In this document: positions 35,947-46,067 of the stretch, one piece after another
Numbering within the stretch: the stretch's first letter is position 1
How the letters are laid out: each line of letters begins with the position of its first letter
DNA from: Calditrichota bacterium
GTDB lineage: Bacteria; CLD3
Assembly (NCBI GenBank): GCA_008501735.1
Contig: QQUF01000045.1
Location: forward strand, 229,957 to 293,956
DNA length: 64,000 bases
Direction: 5' to 3'
Notes under the pieces: model-generated
What the model was told of the DNA's origin: nothing
Database searches by the model: none
What the model saw: only the letters and a program-made list of their open reading frames with translations
Translations under genes and position numbers: made by a program

Positions 35947-36477
35947 TTAATCTACATCTTTGTAAACTTGGCTTCCAACTGCTTTGTTCTGACCTTGATA
36001 TTTTCCTCGATAAGGATTGTCAGCTTTTTCGTCCATAAATGCAAAAACCAATTGACAAATTCGCTTTCCAGCTTTTAGCCTAATCGGTAAAATATTTGCG
36101 TTGTAAAGTTCAAGAGTTATTTTTCCTTCAAAACCTGGGTCAACCCAACCTGCATTCTGTATAAAAAGTCCGATTCGACCTATCGAAGAACGACCTTCTA
36201 CAAAAGCAGTAACGTTGTCAGGGATTTTAATGTATTCTTGAGTTGTTGCTAACATAAAAGAATGTGCAGGAATTACAATCTCATCTGCATCTATTTCGTT
36301 GTAATGGATTTCGCTATCCAAAGTAATTGCATCCATAAAATGCTCATCAATTTTCAAAAAATGACTTCCTAATCGAACGTCAATTGAAGCTGGTTGAATT
36401 TGGTTTTCGGTCAATGGAGTAACTTGAATTTCTCCTGTTCCAATCATTTTTTTTAGAGTTTTATCAGAAATTATCAT
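35947..36477 (-). CDS. dcd: dCTP deaminase
   Basis: It deaminates dCTP to dUTP for thymidylate synthesis (some members also hydrolyse dUTP). I start it at the ATG at 36477: AGGTG is upstream, and the product then begins MIISDKTLKKMIGTGEIQV, matching the family; the ATG at 36513 adds 12 unrelated residues. Motifs are ENQIQPASIDVRLGSHFL, VEGRSSIGRIGLFIQNAGWV and the catalytic Glu in GKITLELYN. It has 176 residues. The gene diverges from the DUF2480-hscB-obgE group. Confidence 0.93.
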   Translation of the reverse strand: MIISDKTLKKMIGTGEIQVTPLTENQIQPASIDVRLGSHFLKIDEHFMDAITLDSEIHYNEIDADEIVIPAHSFMLATTQEYIKIPDNVTAFVEGRSSIGRIGLFIQNAGWVDPGFEGKITLELYNANILPIRLKAGKRICQLVFAFMDEKADNPYRGKYQGQNKAVGSQVYKDVD

Positions 36478-36576
36478 TTTATCACCTGAAAGAATTTTAT
36501 TTTCGCTACACATTGTTTAAATTTGAGCCTCTAAATTTAGTTACCTAATCGAAAAAATAAAACGAAAGAATTAAAA

Positions 36577-36828
36577 ATGGAAGAATTCAACATTGAACAT
36601 TTGCTCGAAGAACCGATTTTAAGAGAAAAACAATTCCGCGAAATTCTCAGAAATATTGACTGGGAACAGTACAGAAACCAGAAAGTAGTCATAAAAGGTT
36701 GTTCTCAAATCGAGATTCCAACTTGGGCTTACTTACTCGCAATGTCTTATTTAATGAAAGTTGCAAAGTCAATTTCTTACGGTGAACCTTGTGCTGCGAT
36801 TCCTGTTTTCATTAGGAAAGAAAGCTAA
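36577..36828 (+). CDS. Half-length DUF2480-like protein
   Basis: The 83-residue protein reads LREKQFREILRNIDWEQY, then VVIKGCSQIEIPTWAYLL, then AKSISYGEPCAAIPVF. From memory of the family, DUF2480 proteins of Bacteroidota are about twice this length and carry two such units; this one looks like the start of the first unit joined to the end of the second. Its stop codon shares a base with the hscB start (TAATG), pointing to coupled translation and perhaps joint function in Fe-S or chaperone biology. The molecular role of DUF2480 is unknown. Confidence 0.7.
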   Translation: MEEFNIEHLLEEPILREKQFREILRNIDWEQYRNQKVVIKGCSQIEIPTWAYLLAMSYLMKVAKSISYGEPCAAIPVFIRKES

Positions 36829-37469
36829 TGTCTATCAAAAATTGCTGGAATTGCGAGGAAAAGGTTTTTGCACGAGACCATTTTTGTTTGAATTGCAAAA
36901 AAATTCAACCTTTGAATAAAGATATAAACTTCTTTGAATTCTTAGGTTTTAGAAATGTAAAAATTGATTTGAGTGAATTAAGGAAAAAATTCATAACTTT
37001 GAACAGAGAATTTCACCCTGACTTTTTTTACAATTCTACTGAACTTGAGCAAGAAGCAAGTCTTGAACGTTCGACTTTTCTCAACAAAGCAAACCAAGTT
37101 TTGAAAGACGAATTCAAAAGAGCAAAATATTTAGTAAATATTTTCGCACCCGAAATCTTAGAGAAAAAAGTTCAACAATCCCAAGCAAGTTTGACGGAAT
37201 TGATGGAACTTAAAGAAGACTTGATGGATTACAATTTTGCAGAAGGCGAAGAGAAAACACAAATGAAAGTAAAATTAAATTCTGACTTAGCTGAACTTTC
37301 AGAAAAGATGTCAGAGTTTTCACAAAAAATAGATTCACTTTTTGAAGAATTTGACAACACTTCAAAAGAACAAAAAAATGAAGTTTTAGAAAAATTGAAC
37401 GCAACACTCAATGAGAGCAGTTACGTCAAAAGATTAGCAAAAGATTTTGAAGAAGCTTTGGAAAGTTAG
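36828..37469 (+). CDS. hscB: Fe-S cluster co-chaperone HscB with N-terminal zinc-binding motif
   Basis: HscB is a J-domain protein that presents the scaffold IscU to the Hsp70 HscA. The N-terminus has two CxxC pairs (NCWNCEEK and HFCLNCKK), like the zinc-binding extension of eukaryotic HSCB. The J domain follows with FFEFLGFRNV and the HPD motif in REFHPDFFY, then the three-helix IscU-binding domain to residue 213. No hscA, iscU or fdx is nearby. It overlaps the DUF2480-like gene by one base and is followed by obgE after eight bases. Confidence 0.88.
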   Translation: MSIKNCWNCEEKVFARDHFCLNCKKIQPLNKDINFFEFLGFRNVKIDLSELRKKFITLNREFHPDFFYNSTELEQEASLERSTFLNKANQVLKDEFKRAKYLVNIFAPEILEKKVQQSQASLTELMELKEDLMDYNFAEGEEKTQMKVKLNSDLAELSEKMSEFSQKIDSLFEEFDNTSKEQKNEVLEKLNATLNESSYVKRLAKDFEEALES

Positions 37470-37474
37470 AGTAA

Positions 37475-38476
<1,002 letters not shown>

Positions 38477-38575
38477 AAACGAAAATAGAACGTGAGAAAA
38501 AATAATTTTTATTTTTTAGAGTTTATTTTTTTAGAGAATTATTTTTGTAAAAAATTTTAAAAAAGGCAGAGAAGT

Positions 38576-40765
38576 ATGAAAGTAATTTTACTTTTACTCG
38601 TGATTTTAGTAGGGAATGTTTTCGGTTTACCAAGAAATTATTTTGAATTAGAAGAAGCTAAGAAAGACAAAGAAAATCCAATCATTGAATACAAAACTAA
38701 AAGTAGTGAAGTATTTATAATTCTCGGATTGAAAGAATCCGTTAACGGAAGTTCAACACTTTACAGAAGTGTGAAAAGTTTTAGTCCTCAAGTTGAATGG
38801 ACAGCTTTAAATTTATCTCAAAACACTAACTTCGACTTTCCTGTTGAAGAAATTCTAATTAGTAGAAATAATAATATTTTTGTAAAAACAAGTGAAGGTA
38901 TCTTTTACTCACCAAACAACGGAATGTCTTTTGGACTTTCTTCTTTGAGTGAACTTTCACAGCAAAACATAAACAACTTTGAAGTTTCATCAGAATTTGA
39001 AACTCCTTTCCCTACTCTACCTTCAAAATATTCAAATAAAATAAATGACCTTCCACCTTACGAACCAACTGTTTGGGACACGATTCTTTGGGATACTACT
39101 CAAAGTTTCTTCACTTTTGAAGTAACAGGTTTTGCTTGGATGCACGGAAAAGTTGCTGTTGATGATTCCGGGACAGTTCATCTTGCAGCAGTTGGACAAG
39201 ACAAGTCTTTCAGATATTACAGAAGTGATGACTACGGAGTTAATTTTAACTTGACTGTAATGGATACTTTGATTGGTGGAATCTATGAGATTATGACAAC
39301 AGAGAACTATGTTTACATTTACACAATTGTAACACTTGACAATCCGAGTCAAGTAATCAAACTTTACTCAAGTTCAGACAGAGGTTTGACTTGGAATCCG
39401 CCAACAAGTTTTCCTTATTTTACACAATCGGGTTTTACAGCCAGAAGAGACACCGTTTTCGATTACCAAGAGACAGGTGGTTCAAGTGGAAATATCTTAC
39501 AAGCAAGGTCATTTGATGGAGGACTAACTTTTACACCTTATACTACAATTGCAGATTCTTTATTTGGTGCAATTCAGACACCAAGTCCTGCTGTTGGCGG
39601 CAACTCGATTGTTTATACAAGAGCTGGAAATACTGTTACTTTAAGTAAAACTTCTGCTTACAGGTCTTTTAATCTTGGTGATTCTTTTCTACCTGAATAT
39701 GATATTAATACTGCAAATGACGATTTACAATGGCCTGAGATATATTTTCACAATGGAACCTTTCATTTATCTCAAGGATTTACTGCAATTGTTTATAACA
39801 AAAGTGAAGATTATGGAAATAATTTTATTCCTCACGTTACTCTGTGTCAAACAAACCTTTTTTGCACCTCAGAGATAAAGCAACAAATATCAACTTACAA
39901 TGACTATGTTTTCCCTGTTTGGAAAGATAAATTATTTTGGAATGGACATAGGCTCATAACAAGATTCTCAAGAGATAACGGAGAAACCTTCTCACAACAT
40001 ATTCAAGTCTCTGAATATGACCCAAATTACTTTGGAGTTCTTGTAAATTACGGAGTTGCTGTTGATGATTCTCTTGTTTATGCTACTTATGTTGACTCAA
40101 AAATGATTATGACTGATTTATGGGAACTTAATTATAGATTCATTAGAGGTTTCCACAAAATGCCTTTCTTTAAATCTGATGTGTTGAATCTTGGTGTTAT
40201 TGATTCTTCTTCTACTACTTCAGTTGACACAAGTATTGTAATTAGAAATATTGGTAATCTTCCACTAACCATTTCTCAAGTTGACTTTCCAAACAACATC
40301 GCTTCACTAACGGCTCTTCCAATTACTATTCTTCCTGATTCTTCTACTACTTTTAACTTCTCTTTCTTTATTCCAAGTTCAGGCTCTTATTCCCAAAGCA
40401 TTCAGTTTCACACTAATCAGCAAGTTAAGTCAATTCAATCTGTTCTTGTAAATGCTGAAATTGTTACAGATTCGGAAGAAAATTCAAACGAAATTAAAGA
40501 CTTTCATTTAAGTCAAAATTATCCTAACCCTTTTAATCCTTCAACAGTTATCAATTATAAATTAGCATTTAACAATAAAGGTAAACTTACAATTTTTAAC
40601 ATTCTCGGAGAGGAGGTGAAATCGTGGAAACTAAGTTCCAATTCAGGTGAAATTGTTTGGAACGGCGTTGACAAGTTTGGTAAGCCTGTTAGTTCAGGAA
40701 TCTATTTTTACAAACTTGTAAGTGATAAAAACAGCATTACAAAAAAAATGTTGCTTTTAAGATAA
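38576..40765 (+). CDS. Secreted Asp-box beta-propeller protein with T9SS sorting domain
   Basis: This 729-residue full-length paralogue of the protein at 1-1788 shows what the truncated copy lacks: a signal peptide (MKVILLLLVILVGNVFG) and about 140 N-terminal residues with one degenerate Asp-box (YSPNNGMSF). Six more follow: RSDDYGVNF, SSSDRGLTW, RSFDGGLTF, RSFNLGDSF, KSEDYGNNF and FSRDNGETF. A sandwich-like region and the sorting domain (LSQNYPNPFNPSTVINYKL, VSSGIYFYKL) end it. The fold resembles sialidases, but no active-site arginine triad could be assigned. Its surface target is unknown. Confidence 0.88.
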   Translation: MKVILLLLVILVGNVFGLPRNYFELEEAKKDKENPIIEYKTKSSEVFIILGLKESVNGSSTLYRSVKSFSPQVEWTALNLSQNTNFDFPVEEILISRNNNIFVKTSEGIFYSPNNGMSFGLSSLSELSQQNINNFEVSSEFETPFPTLPSKYSNKINDLPPYEPTVWDTILWDTTQSFFTFEVTGFAWMHGKVAVDDSGTVHLAAVGQDKSFRYYRSDDYGVNFNLTVMDTLIGGIYEIMTTENYVYIYTIVTLDNPSQVIKLYSSSDRGLTWNPPTSFPYFTQSGFTARRDTVFDYQETGGSSGNILQARSFDGGLTFTPYTTIADSLFGAIQTPSPAVGGNSIVYTRAGNTVTLSKTSAYRSFNLGDSFLPEYDINTANDDLQWPEIYFHNGTFHLSQGFTAIVYNKSEDYGNNFIPHVTLCQTNLFCTSEIKQQISTYNDYVFPVWKDKLFWNGHRLITRFSRDNGETFSQHIQVSEYDPNYFGVLVNYGVAVDDSLVYATYVDSKMIMTDLWELNYRFIRGFHKMPFFKSDVLNLGVIDSSSTTSVDTSIVIRNIGNLPLTISQVDFPNNIASLTALPITILPDSSTTFNFSFFIPSSGSYSQSIQFHTNQQVKSIQSVLVNAEIVTDSEENSNEIKDFHLSQNYPNPFNPSTVINYKLAFNNKGKLTIFNILGEEVKSWKLSSNSGEIVWNGVDKFGKPVSSGIYFYKLVSDKNSITKKMLLLR

Positions 40766-40806
40766 TTAATATCATTCTTGTGAATTGAGTATTTTAAATT
40801 TTAAAA

Positions 40807-42144
40807 TCACTTTTCAGAAATTATAAAACTTGGAACGCTTCCGCCACCAGAAGTAACATTTGCTAAAGAAGAACCTGAAAGTCTTGTCAAAAATCCAACA
40901 ACGTCTCCGCAGAAAATGTAAGGGTCTAAATCAACAACCATATTATCATACTTGATTTCTCCATCAACAAGTGTTGGAAATCTCTCTCTTGGTATTTCAA
41001 CTCTTTCTTGGATTAAATAATCACCATTTTTAAGAGCGTCTTCTAAGTGTTTTTCCCAATTTTCGTCTTCCCAACCAAGATAAATTCCTCTTCCACCGTA
41101 GTCATCATTAGGTTTCAGAACTAATTTATTTCTGTTTTCAAGAATGAATTTACAAAGGTCAATTTCTTTTCCTTCATAAGTGGATTTTCCTTCAACAACT
41201 TTGCGTGTCCAAGGCAAATGTCTGTGCAAAACTTCAATCTCTTCATCTGAAAACCCAAAGTCGTAAGAAGGGTCAGTAAGTAAAACAAAAATTGCTTTTT
41301 TATGAAAAAGTTTAGTTCTGAATGAATTTACACAACAAACTTTCCCGTCTTTGTAAGCATTCCACATTGGTTGCACTTCATCAAATTTTTGTAAAAATTC
41401 GTGTGAAACAACCCTTTTATAAATTATGTCAATTTCAAAATCACCAGCCCAAAGTTTGCCGTCTTTGTATTCCAAATTTCTCGGGTCTTCAATGATTGTT
41501 GGATAGCCTTTTGACTCACAAAATTCTTGGAAAAGTTCAAATTCAAAATAGGTTGAAACTCCGTCCCAATCAATAATTGCAATGTTCGGAACTTCTTTTG
41601 TAAATTTTTGTCTGTAAGCTCTTAGGAGTTCGTCAAGCATTCTTTGACGGAAGCTAAAATAAGTCAGGTCGTATTTTTCTACAAATTTTTGAAGAGCTGG
41701 AAGTTTTAGGAAGTTTTCAGTCATTACATCTGTATAGGCAATTCCAGCAGGAACTTCGACATTGAATTCTACAAATTTGAAAGAATCGGCTGTCAGAAAA
41801 GAGTCAAACCTTGTTGTAACTCCAATTGGAGAATAACCAGGATCAGGTTCTAACGCAATTTTCTCTAATTCCGTAATTCCAAGAACCGCTTGTAACTCTT
41901 GACTGTTTAGCAAAGTGTCAGTCATTTTGACCAAACAATCAGAAATAATTTTTGAAGCTGTTTTAATTTTCTCGTAATCTTCTTCAGTTACAAATTGCGG
42001 TCTAAGATGTTTACAAAGAGGTCTTCCACCGTAACCAACCTTTTGTTCAAACAGACTTGGTAGGAATTTTTCGTATAAATCTTTATTAGATTCAATTTCT
42101 TTTTCTAAAATTTCGTGATAAAATTTATTTACGTTACTGTCCAT
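40807..42144 (-). CDS. ATP-grasp-like ligase, possibly circularly permuted type
   Basis: The 445-residue protein has no signal peptide. A nucleotide-binding signature occurs late (NKLVLKPNDDYGGRGIYLGW, then GDYLIQERVEIP), and earlier segments (KFVEFNVEVPAGIAYTDV, NIAIIDWDGVSTYFEF) resemble the circularly permuted ATP-grasp families found in peptide or carboxylate-amine ligases. The substrate is unknown. It is the last gene of a minus-strand series, 18 bases after vapC. Confidence 0.65.
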   Translation of the reverse strand: MDSNVNKFYHEILEKEIESNKDLYEKFLPSLFEQKVGYGGRPLCKHLRPQFVTEEDYEKIKTASKIISDCLVKMTDTLLNSQELQAVLGITELEKIALEPDPGYSPIGVTTRFDSFLTADSFKFVEFNVEVPAGIAYTDVMTENFLKLPALQKFVEKYDLTYFSFRQRMLDELLRAYRQKFTKEVPNIAIIDWDGVSTYFEFELFQEFCESKGYPTIIEDPRNLEYKDGKLWAGDFEIDIIYKRVVSHEFLQKFDEVQPMWNAYKDGKVCCVNSFRTKLFHKKAIFVLLTDPSYDFGFSDEEIEVLHRHLPWTRKVVEGKSTYEGKEIDLCKFILENRNKLVLKPNDDYGGRGIYLGWEDENWEKHLEDALKNGDYLIQERVEIPRERFPTLVDGEIKYDNMVVDLDPYIFCGDVVGFLTRLSGSSLANVTSGGGSVPSFIISEK

Positions 42145-42162
42145 ATTTTTTGCTCCAAAATT

Positions 42163-42555
42163 CTATTGCCAAGTTGTTGTTTTTAAATTAGTTATTTTTT
42201 CAAAATGTTTATCTCTTGAAATTAACTGTAATTTATTCTGAATCGCTGTTGCAGAAATCAAGATGTCATTTTCGGGAATTGGATTTCCTTTTTGCTTCAA
42301 TTCATTTTTAACTTTCCCATAAACTTTAGACGTACTTAAATTACAAGGAAGAACAACAATATTTTGAATAAATTTTTCAATTTTATTAATCTTTTCTTCT
42401 TTACGAAAAGATTTTTCGGCTCCAAAGAATAATTCACCAATTGTAATATTTGACACAAAAACCTCAGACACTTTCTTCAAAGAACTAATGACATTTTCAT
42501 CGTTCTTAAACAAAGCAATAATAATATTTGTGTCTAATAATACTTTACCACTCAT
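42163..42555 (-). CDS. vapC: PIN-domain toxin, VapC family
   Basis: This 130-residue ribonuclease-type toxin has all four acidic residues expected in the PIN active site: Asp8 (LLDTNIII), Glu41 (ITIGELFFGAE), Asp97 (IPENDILISATA) and Asp115 (ISRDKHFEKI). Such toxins cleave tRNA or rRNA and are held inactive by a partner antitoxin. It overlaps the upstream antitoxin gene by 11 bases, the usual vapBC arrangement. It sits in line with housekeeping genes on both sides. Confidence 0.9.
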   Translation of the reverse strand: MSGKVLLDTNIIIALFKNDENVISSLKKVSEVFVSNITIGELFFGAEKSFRKEEKINKIEKFIQNIVVLPCNLSTSKVYGKVKNELKQKGNPIPENDILISATAIQNKLQLISRDKHFEKITNLKTTTWQ

Positions 42556-42775
42556 TTAAATCAATTCCTGAACAATTTTCATTAATTGCCACTTCAATTT
42601 CTTGCAAATCTTCTTTTTCAAAAAGTCCTGTAAAGTTCAGTAAACTTTTACCTGAAACTCCTTTAATATTTTGCACATTTAATGAAGTCATAAAATTGAA
42701 AAGTTTTTTTTGTTGTTCTGTGTTCATTCTCTCTAAAAGGAAAAGAATTTCATTTTTAAGTTTAGATTCTGTCAT
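42545..42775 (-). CDS. vapB: VapB-like antitoxin
   Basis: A 76-residue protein is encoded directly upstream of, and overlapping, the PIN-domain toxin. The N-terminal half is helical and charged (MTESKLKNEILFLLERMN). The C-terminal segment LLNFTGLFEKEDLQEIEVAI followed by an acidic tail ending in DLNEW is of the kind that wraps around a VapC toxin. No clear ribbon-helix-helix or AbrB DNA-binding motif could be identified, so the assignment rests on position, size and the tail. Confidence 0.78.
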   Translation of the reverse strand: MTESKLKNEILFLLERMNTEQQKKLFNFMTSLNVQNIKGVSGKSLLNFTGLFEKEDLQEIEVAINENCSGIDLNEW

Positions 42776-42789
42776 TTTTAGCCCCTAAA

Positions 42790-44088
42790 TTAAGTGGTAA
42801 ATTCTAATTTATGGTTTTTAAAAATTATGTCCCGAAATGAGCCTTGAAATCTTTGAACTTTCGTTCCAAGTTTTTCTTCGAGTTGTGGTAAAGTCCAATC
42901 ATCAAGAAATAATCCTTCGAAGCTCAAGCAATCAGGAGAAAGGATTACTGAATCACCTAAATCTTTACCTTTGAGTCCTTCGTAATAATCGCTTCCTGTT
43001 AGCAAACCTGCAACCGTTACTTCTTTTCCCCAAAATTTACTTTCAACAACTTCAACTTTAACATTTAAGTTTTCGATTGAATTGAGCTTGTTTGCCACTC
43101 TTCTGATGTATTTTTGGGGAAGTGTGTTTGTTGCAAAAGTTAATTGCTTTGGAGTTTCGAGACTTGTTGGGAAAGTTTCAAATTCAGCTTCAAACTTGTT
43201 CAAAAAATCTCTGACTAAACCAACACCATTTTCAACTTGTTCAAAATTTCCGTAATGTTCGCTTTGAGGAACTTCCAAACCTGCAAGAATGAACCACTCA
43301 TCAGAAAGAAAAATGAAATTTTCTTCAAAGTTCTTCTGACAATCTTCTTGCCACTTTGCAACAGTTTTAATCATTTGTAAAGCATAATTTCTGTCAACAG
43401 TTCTCACATCAATCAGACCTTTTCTGAACTGAGTCAAGCCAACAGGAACAACAGCCAAAGTTCTAACACTCGGATAAAGCTCAACTAATTCTGTATAAGT
43501 CTTCTCCAAAATCTTTGCATCATTTAAATCTGGACAAAGAACTATTTGTGTATGAACGTCAATTCCATTTGAAGTTAAGTATTTTATCTTACCAAGAATG
43601 TTATCTTCACCGTTTCTCCCACGTAAAAGTTGACTTCTAACGTCAATATCTGTCGCGTGAACCGAAACGTAAACAGGAGACATTCCCTTTTCTACAATTC
43701 TGTCAAGTTCTGAATAAATTGTATTCGTAAGAGTTACAAAATTCCCGTATAAAAACGAAAGTCTGTAATCTCCGTCCATAAAATAAAGTGCTTTACGAAG
43801 TCCTGACGGGTTTTGGTGGACAAAACAGAACACACAAGAATTGTTGCAAGTTCTGTACTGTGGTTCTTCGAGAACAATCCCTAAATCGTTGTAATCAGGG
43901 TTTTCGATTGAAACCGAAACTCTTTGGCTTTCACGCAAAAGGTCAATTTCAAAAAAATCGTCGTTTCTTAAGTATTCCCAATCAACAAAATCATTGACTT
44001 CTTGACCGTTTATTGAAAGAATTTTATCACCGATTTTTATTCCTGCAATCTCAGAAATACTTTTCTCGGCTATCGTTTGAATTTTCAA
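42790..44088 (-). CDS. Radical SAM protein with PDZ domain and DUF512
   Basis: This 432-residue protein starts with a short PDZ-like domain (ISEIAGIKIGDKILSINGQE). The radical-SAM cluster cysteines follow in CNNSCVFC (Cys81, Cys85, Cys88), with FMDGDYRLSFLYGNFVTLTN after them. The C-terminal region, with LTGSDYYEGLKGKDLGDSV, is the DUF512 domain. Members are widespread in anaerobes and cyanobacteria; the reaction is unknown. It is 29 bases downstream of hflC and 14 upstream of the vapB-like gene. Confidence 0.88.
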   Translation of the reverse strand: MKIQTIAEKSISEIAGIKIGDKILSINGQEVNDFVDWEYLRNDDFFEIDLLRESQRVSVSIENPDYNDLGIVLEEPQYRTCNNSCVFCFVHQNPSGLRKALYFMDGDYRLSFLYGNFVTLTNTIYSELDRIVEKGMSPVYVSVHATDIDVRSQLLRGRNGEDNILGKIKYLTSNGIDVHTQIVLCPDLNDAKILEKTYTELVELYPSVRTLAVVPVGLTQFRKGLIDVRTVDRNYALQMIKTVAKWQEDCQKNFEENFIFLSDEWFILAGLEVPQSEHYGNFEQVENGVGLVRDFLNKFEAEFETFPTSLETPKQLTFATNTLPQKYIRRVANKLNSIENLNVKVEVVESKFWGKEVTVAGLLTGSDYYEGLKGKDLGDSVILSPDCLSFEGLFLDDWTLPQLEEKLGTKVQRFQGSFRDIIFKNHKLEFTT

Positions 44089-44117
44089 ATTTTATGCTTT
44101 CTTTGTTAGCTAAAGTC

Positions 44118-44981
44118 TTACTGAGGACCTTTTTTCATAAACTTCAGGAAGTCTGAATCTGAGCTAAGGACAACGTCTGTTTCACCTTTATCAAAAGTCG
44201 TTTCGTAGGCTTCGAGAGTTCTGACGAATTCATAGAACGAAGGTGATTTTTCGTAAGACTTTGCGTAAATGTTAATCGCATCTCCATCGCCTTCTCCTCG
44301 TAAAATTTCAGCTTTTTTATAGGCTTCGGCAAGAATAATTTTTCTTTCTTTGTCAGTCAAAGCTCGAATTTTCAATGCTTCTTCTTCACCTTCAGAACGA
44401 TACTGTTTAGCTTTTCTGTTTCTTTCAGCTCGCATTCTATCGAAAACAGCTTTTTCGTTTTCTTCTGGTAAATCAGCCCTTTTGATTCTTACATCTTTAA
44501 CATCAATTCCGTATTCTTTAAGTTGAATTGCACTTTTTTCAGTAACTGTTGCCATAATTTCAGAGCGATTGTAGTTAACAATTTCAATCAAATCGTGCTT
44601 ACCAAGTTCTTCACGCAAAATCGAATAAATTATGTCATCGATTCTTGAAACGGCAATTCCTGTGTTACGTACAGATTTGAAAAATTGCAAAGGATTATCA
44701 ATTTTCCATCTTGCAAAATTATCAACAATAAGAGTCTTTTTGTCTTGAGTAACAATAGGTTTTGGAGCTGCATCGTATTCCAAAATTCTTGAGTCAAAAT
44801 AATTAACGTTTTGAATTAAAGGAATTTTGAAATACAAACCAGGTTCAGTAATTATTTTTTGAGATTTCCCAAATTGGAAAACTATCGCATACTGAATTTC
44901 ATTAACTGTGAAAAACATTGAAGTTGCAAAAAACAACAATGCAAAAAGGATTATCGGAATACTTAGTGCTTTCTTGTTCAT
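44118..44981 (-). CDS. hflC: Membrane protease modulator HflC
   Basis: This band-7/SPFH protein is anchored by an N-terminal membrane segment (LSIPIILFALLFFATSMFF). With HflK it forms the complex that surrounds and restrains FtsH. The SPFH domain (YAIVFQFGKSQKIITEPGLY) is followed by the characteristic DVRIKRADLPEENEKAVFDR and RNRKAKQYRSEGEEEALKI. The length is 287 residues. Its ATG overlaps the hflK stop by four bases. No ftsH is in the window. Confidence 0.94.
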   Translation of the reverse strand: MNKKALSIPIILFALLFFATSMFFTVNEIQYAIVFQFGKSQKIITEPGLYFKIPLIQNVNYFDSRILEYDAAPKPIVTQDKKTLIVDNFARWKIDNPLQFFKSVRNTGIAVSRIDDIIYSILREELGKHDLIEIVNYNRSEIMATVTEKSAIQLKEYGIDVKDVRIKRADLPEENEKAVFDRMRAERNRKAKQYRSEGEEEALKIRALTDKERKIILAEAYKKAEILRGEGDGDAINIYAKSYEKSPSFYEFVRTLEAYETTFDKGETDVVLSSDSDFLKFMKKGPQ

Positions 44982-45961
44982 TTTGTAAGTCCTTTCATAT
45001 CTTTAAGCGGTAGAATATTTAGAACATTCGCATCAGGGTCAATAATATTTTTATTCATTTTAGGCAAGATTTTTTCCATTGTTTCAAGGTAGAGGCGTTT
45101 TTTCGTTACATCTTTTGACTTAACGTACTGGCTATAAATTGAAATAAATTTTGCTGCCTCACCTTCGGCTTTTGCAATTCTTTCTGCTTTATAACCTTCG
45201 GCTTGCACAACTTCTTGTTCTGCTTTCCCTCTTGCCTTAGGAATTATGTCATTTCTGTAACCTTGTGCTTCGTTGATAAGCCTTTGCTTTTCTTCCCTTG
45301 CACTTGCAACATCTTTGAAAGCATTAATTACTTCATCAGGTGGATTTACATCTTGAAGCTGAACCGCTTCAATAAAAATTCCTGCCTCATAAGAATCCAA
45401 AATTTCTTGAATAATTGCCTTTGTTTCTTCTTGAATTACAAATTTACCAGAAGTCAACGCTTCGTCAATTACGTGTGAACCGATTACTTGTCTAAGAGCA
45501 GACTCAGCGACATCGCTTAAAGTTTCAGTAACATCGTAAACATTAAATAAGTATTGAGAAGGGTCGGAAATTTTGTATTGAACAATTACTTCTGCATTGA
45601 TAATATTTTCATCTCCAGTAAGCATTCTTGCTTCACTTGGAACTGAACGGAAACGCGACGGAGGACCTTGCGAAATTGTTCTAAAACCAACTTCGATTCT
45701 TTTAATCTCAGTAACTTTTGGAGTAATTACAGACTCAAATGGAAATGGTAAGTGATAGTTAATTCCAGGAGTTGTGATTTCACTTAGTTTGCCGAAACGG
45801 AGAACTACTCCTTGTTCCGATTCGTCAACTTTGTAAATACCGCTGATTAGCCAAATAATAACAATTACAACGCCCAGAATCTTCAAAATTCTAGCGTCAA
45901 GAGGGTTTTTAAATTCTGGCATTTTCGGATTCTCAGGGTCGAAATTATACGTCTGAGGCAT
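44978..45961 (-). CDS. hflK: Membrane protease modulator HflK
   Basis: Partner of HflC. It has a short N-terminal tail, one membrane segment (ILGVVIVIIWLISGIY), the SPFH domain (ESEQGVVLRFGKLSEITTPG), and the HflK-specific VQLQDVNPPDEVINAFKDV followed by a long charged helix (EKQRLINEAQGYRNDIIPKA). The length is 327 residues. The pair is followed by the DUF512 radical-SAM gene, with which it may share a transcript. Confidence 0.94.
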   Translation of the reverse strand: MPQTYNFDPENPKMPEFKNPLDARILKILGVVIVIIWLISGIYKVDESEQGVVLRFGKLSEITTPGINYHLPFPFESVITPKVTEIKRIEVGFRTISQGPPSRFRSVPSEARMLTGDENIINAEVIVQYKISDPSQYLFNVYDVTETLSDVAESALRQVIGSHVIDEALTSGKFVIQEETKAIIQEILDSYEAGIFIEAVQLQDVNPPDEVINAFKDVASAREEKQRLINEAQGYRNDIIPKARGKAEQEVVQAEGYKAERIAKAEGEAAKFISIYSQYVKSKDVTKKRLYLETMEKILPKMNKNIIDPDANVLNILPLKDMKGLTK

Positions 45962-46008
45962 TTTATTTTACTTTCGTTTTTATTAAAATTTTTTGAAATA
46001 TAACTAAT

Positions 46009-46041
46009 GAATTAAGAATTAAGAATTAAGAATTAAGAATT
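46009..46041 (+). repeat. 7-bp tandem repeat (GAATTAA), about 4.7 copies
   Basis: GAATTAA is repeated head to tail from 46009 to 46036 and followed by GAATT, between pyrD and hflK. It resembles the AATTACGAATT-type arrays found inside the sorting-domain codons at 1567-1599 and 57951-57986. Confidence 0.85.
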
Positions 46042-46067
46042 CGGATTGGTTTAAAATTTTTGAAAAC

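Noticed and set aside
40780-40806. AT-only palindrome between the Asp-box gene and the ATP-grasp gene as a terminator
   Set aside because: Only A-T pairs form the stem (ATTTTAAA type); too weak to call.
46009-46041. AT-rich tandem repeat considered as a replication-origin iteron or CRISPR
   Set aside because: Only 7-bp units, fewer than five copies, no DnaA boxes or spacers nearby.
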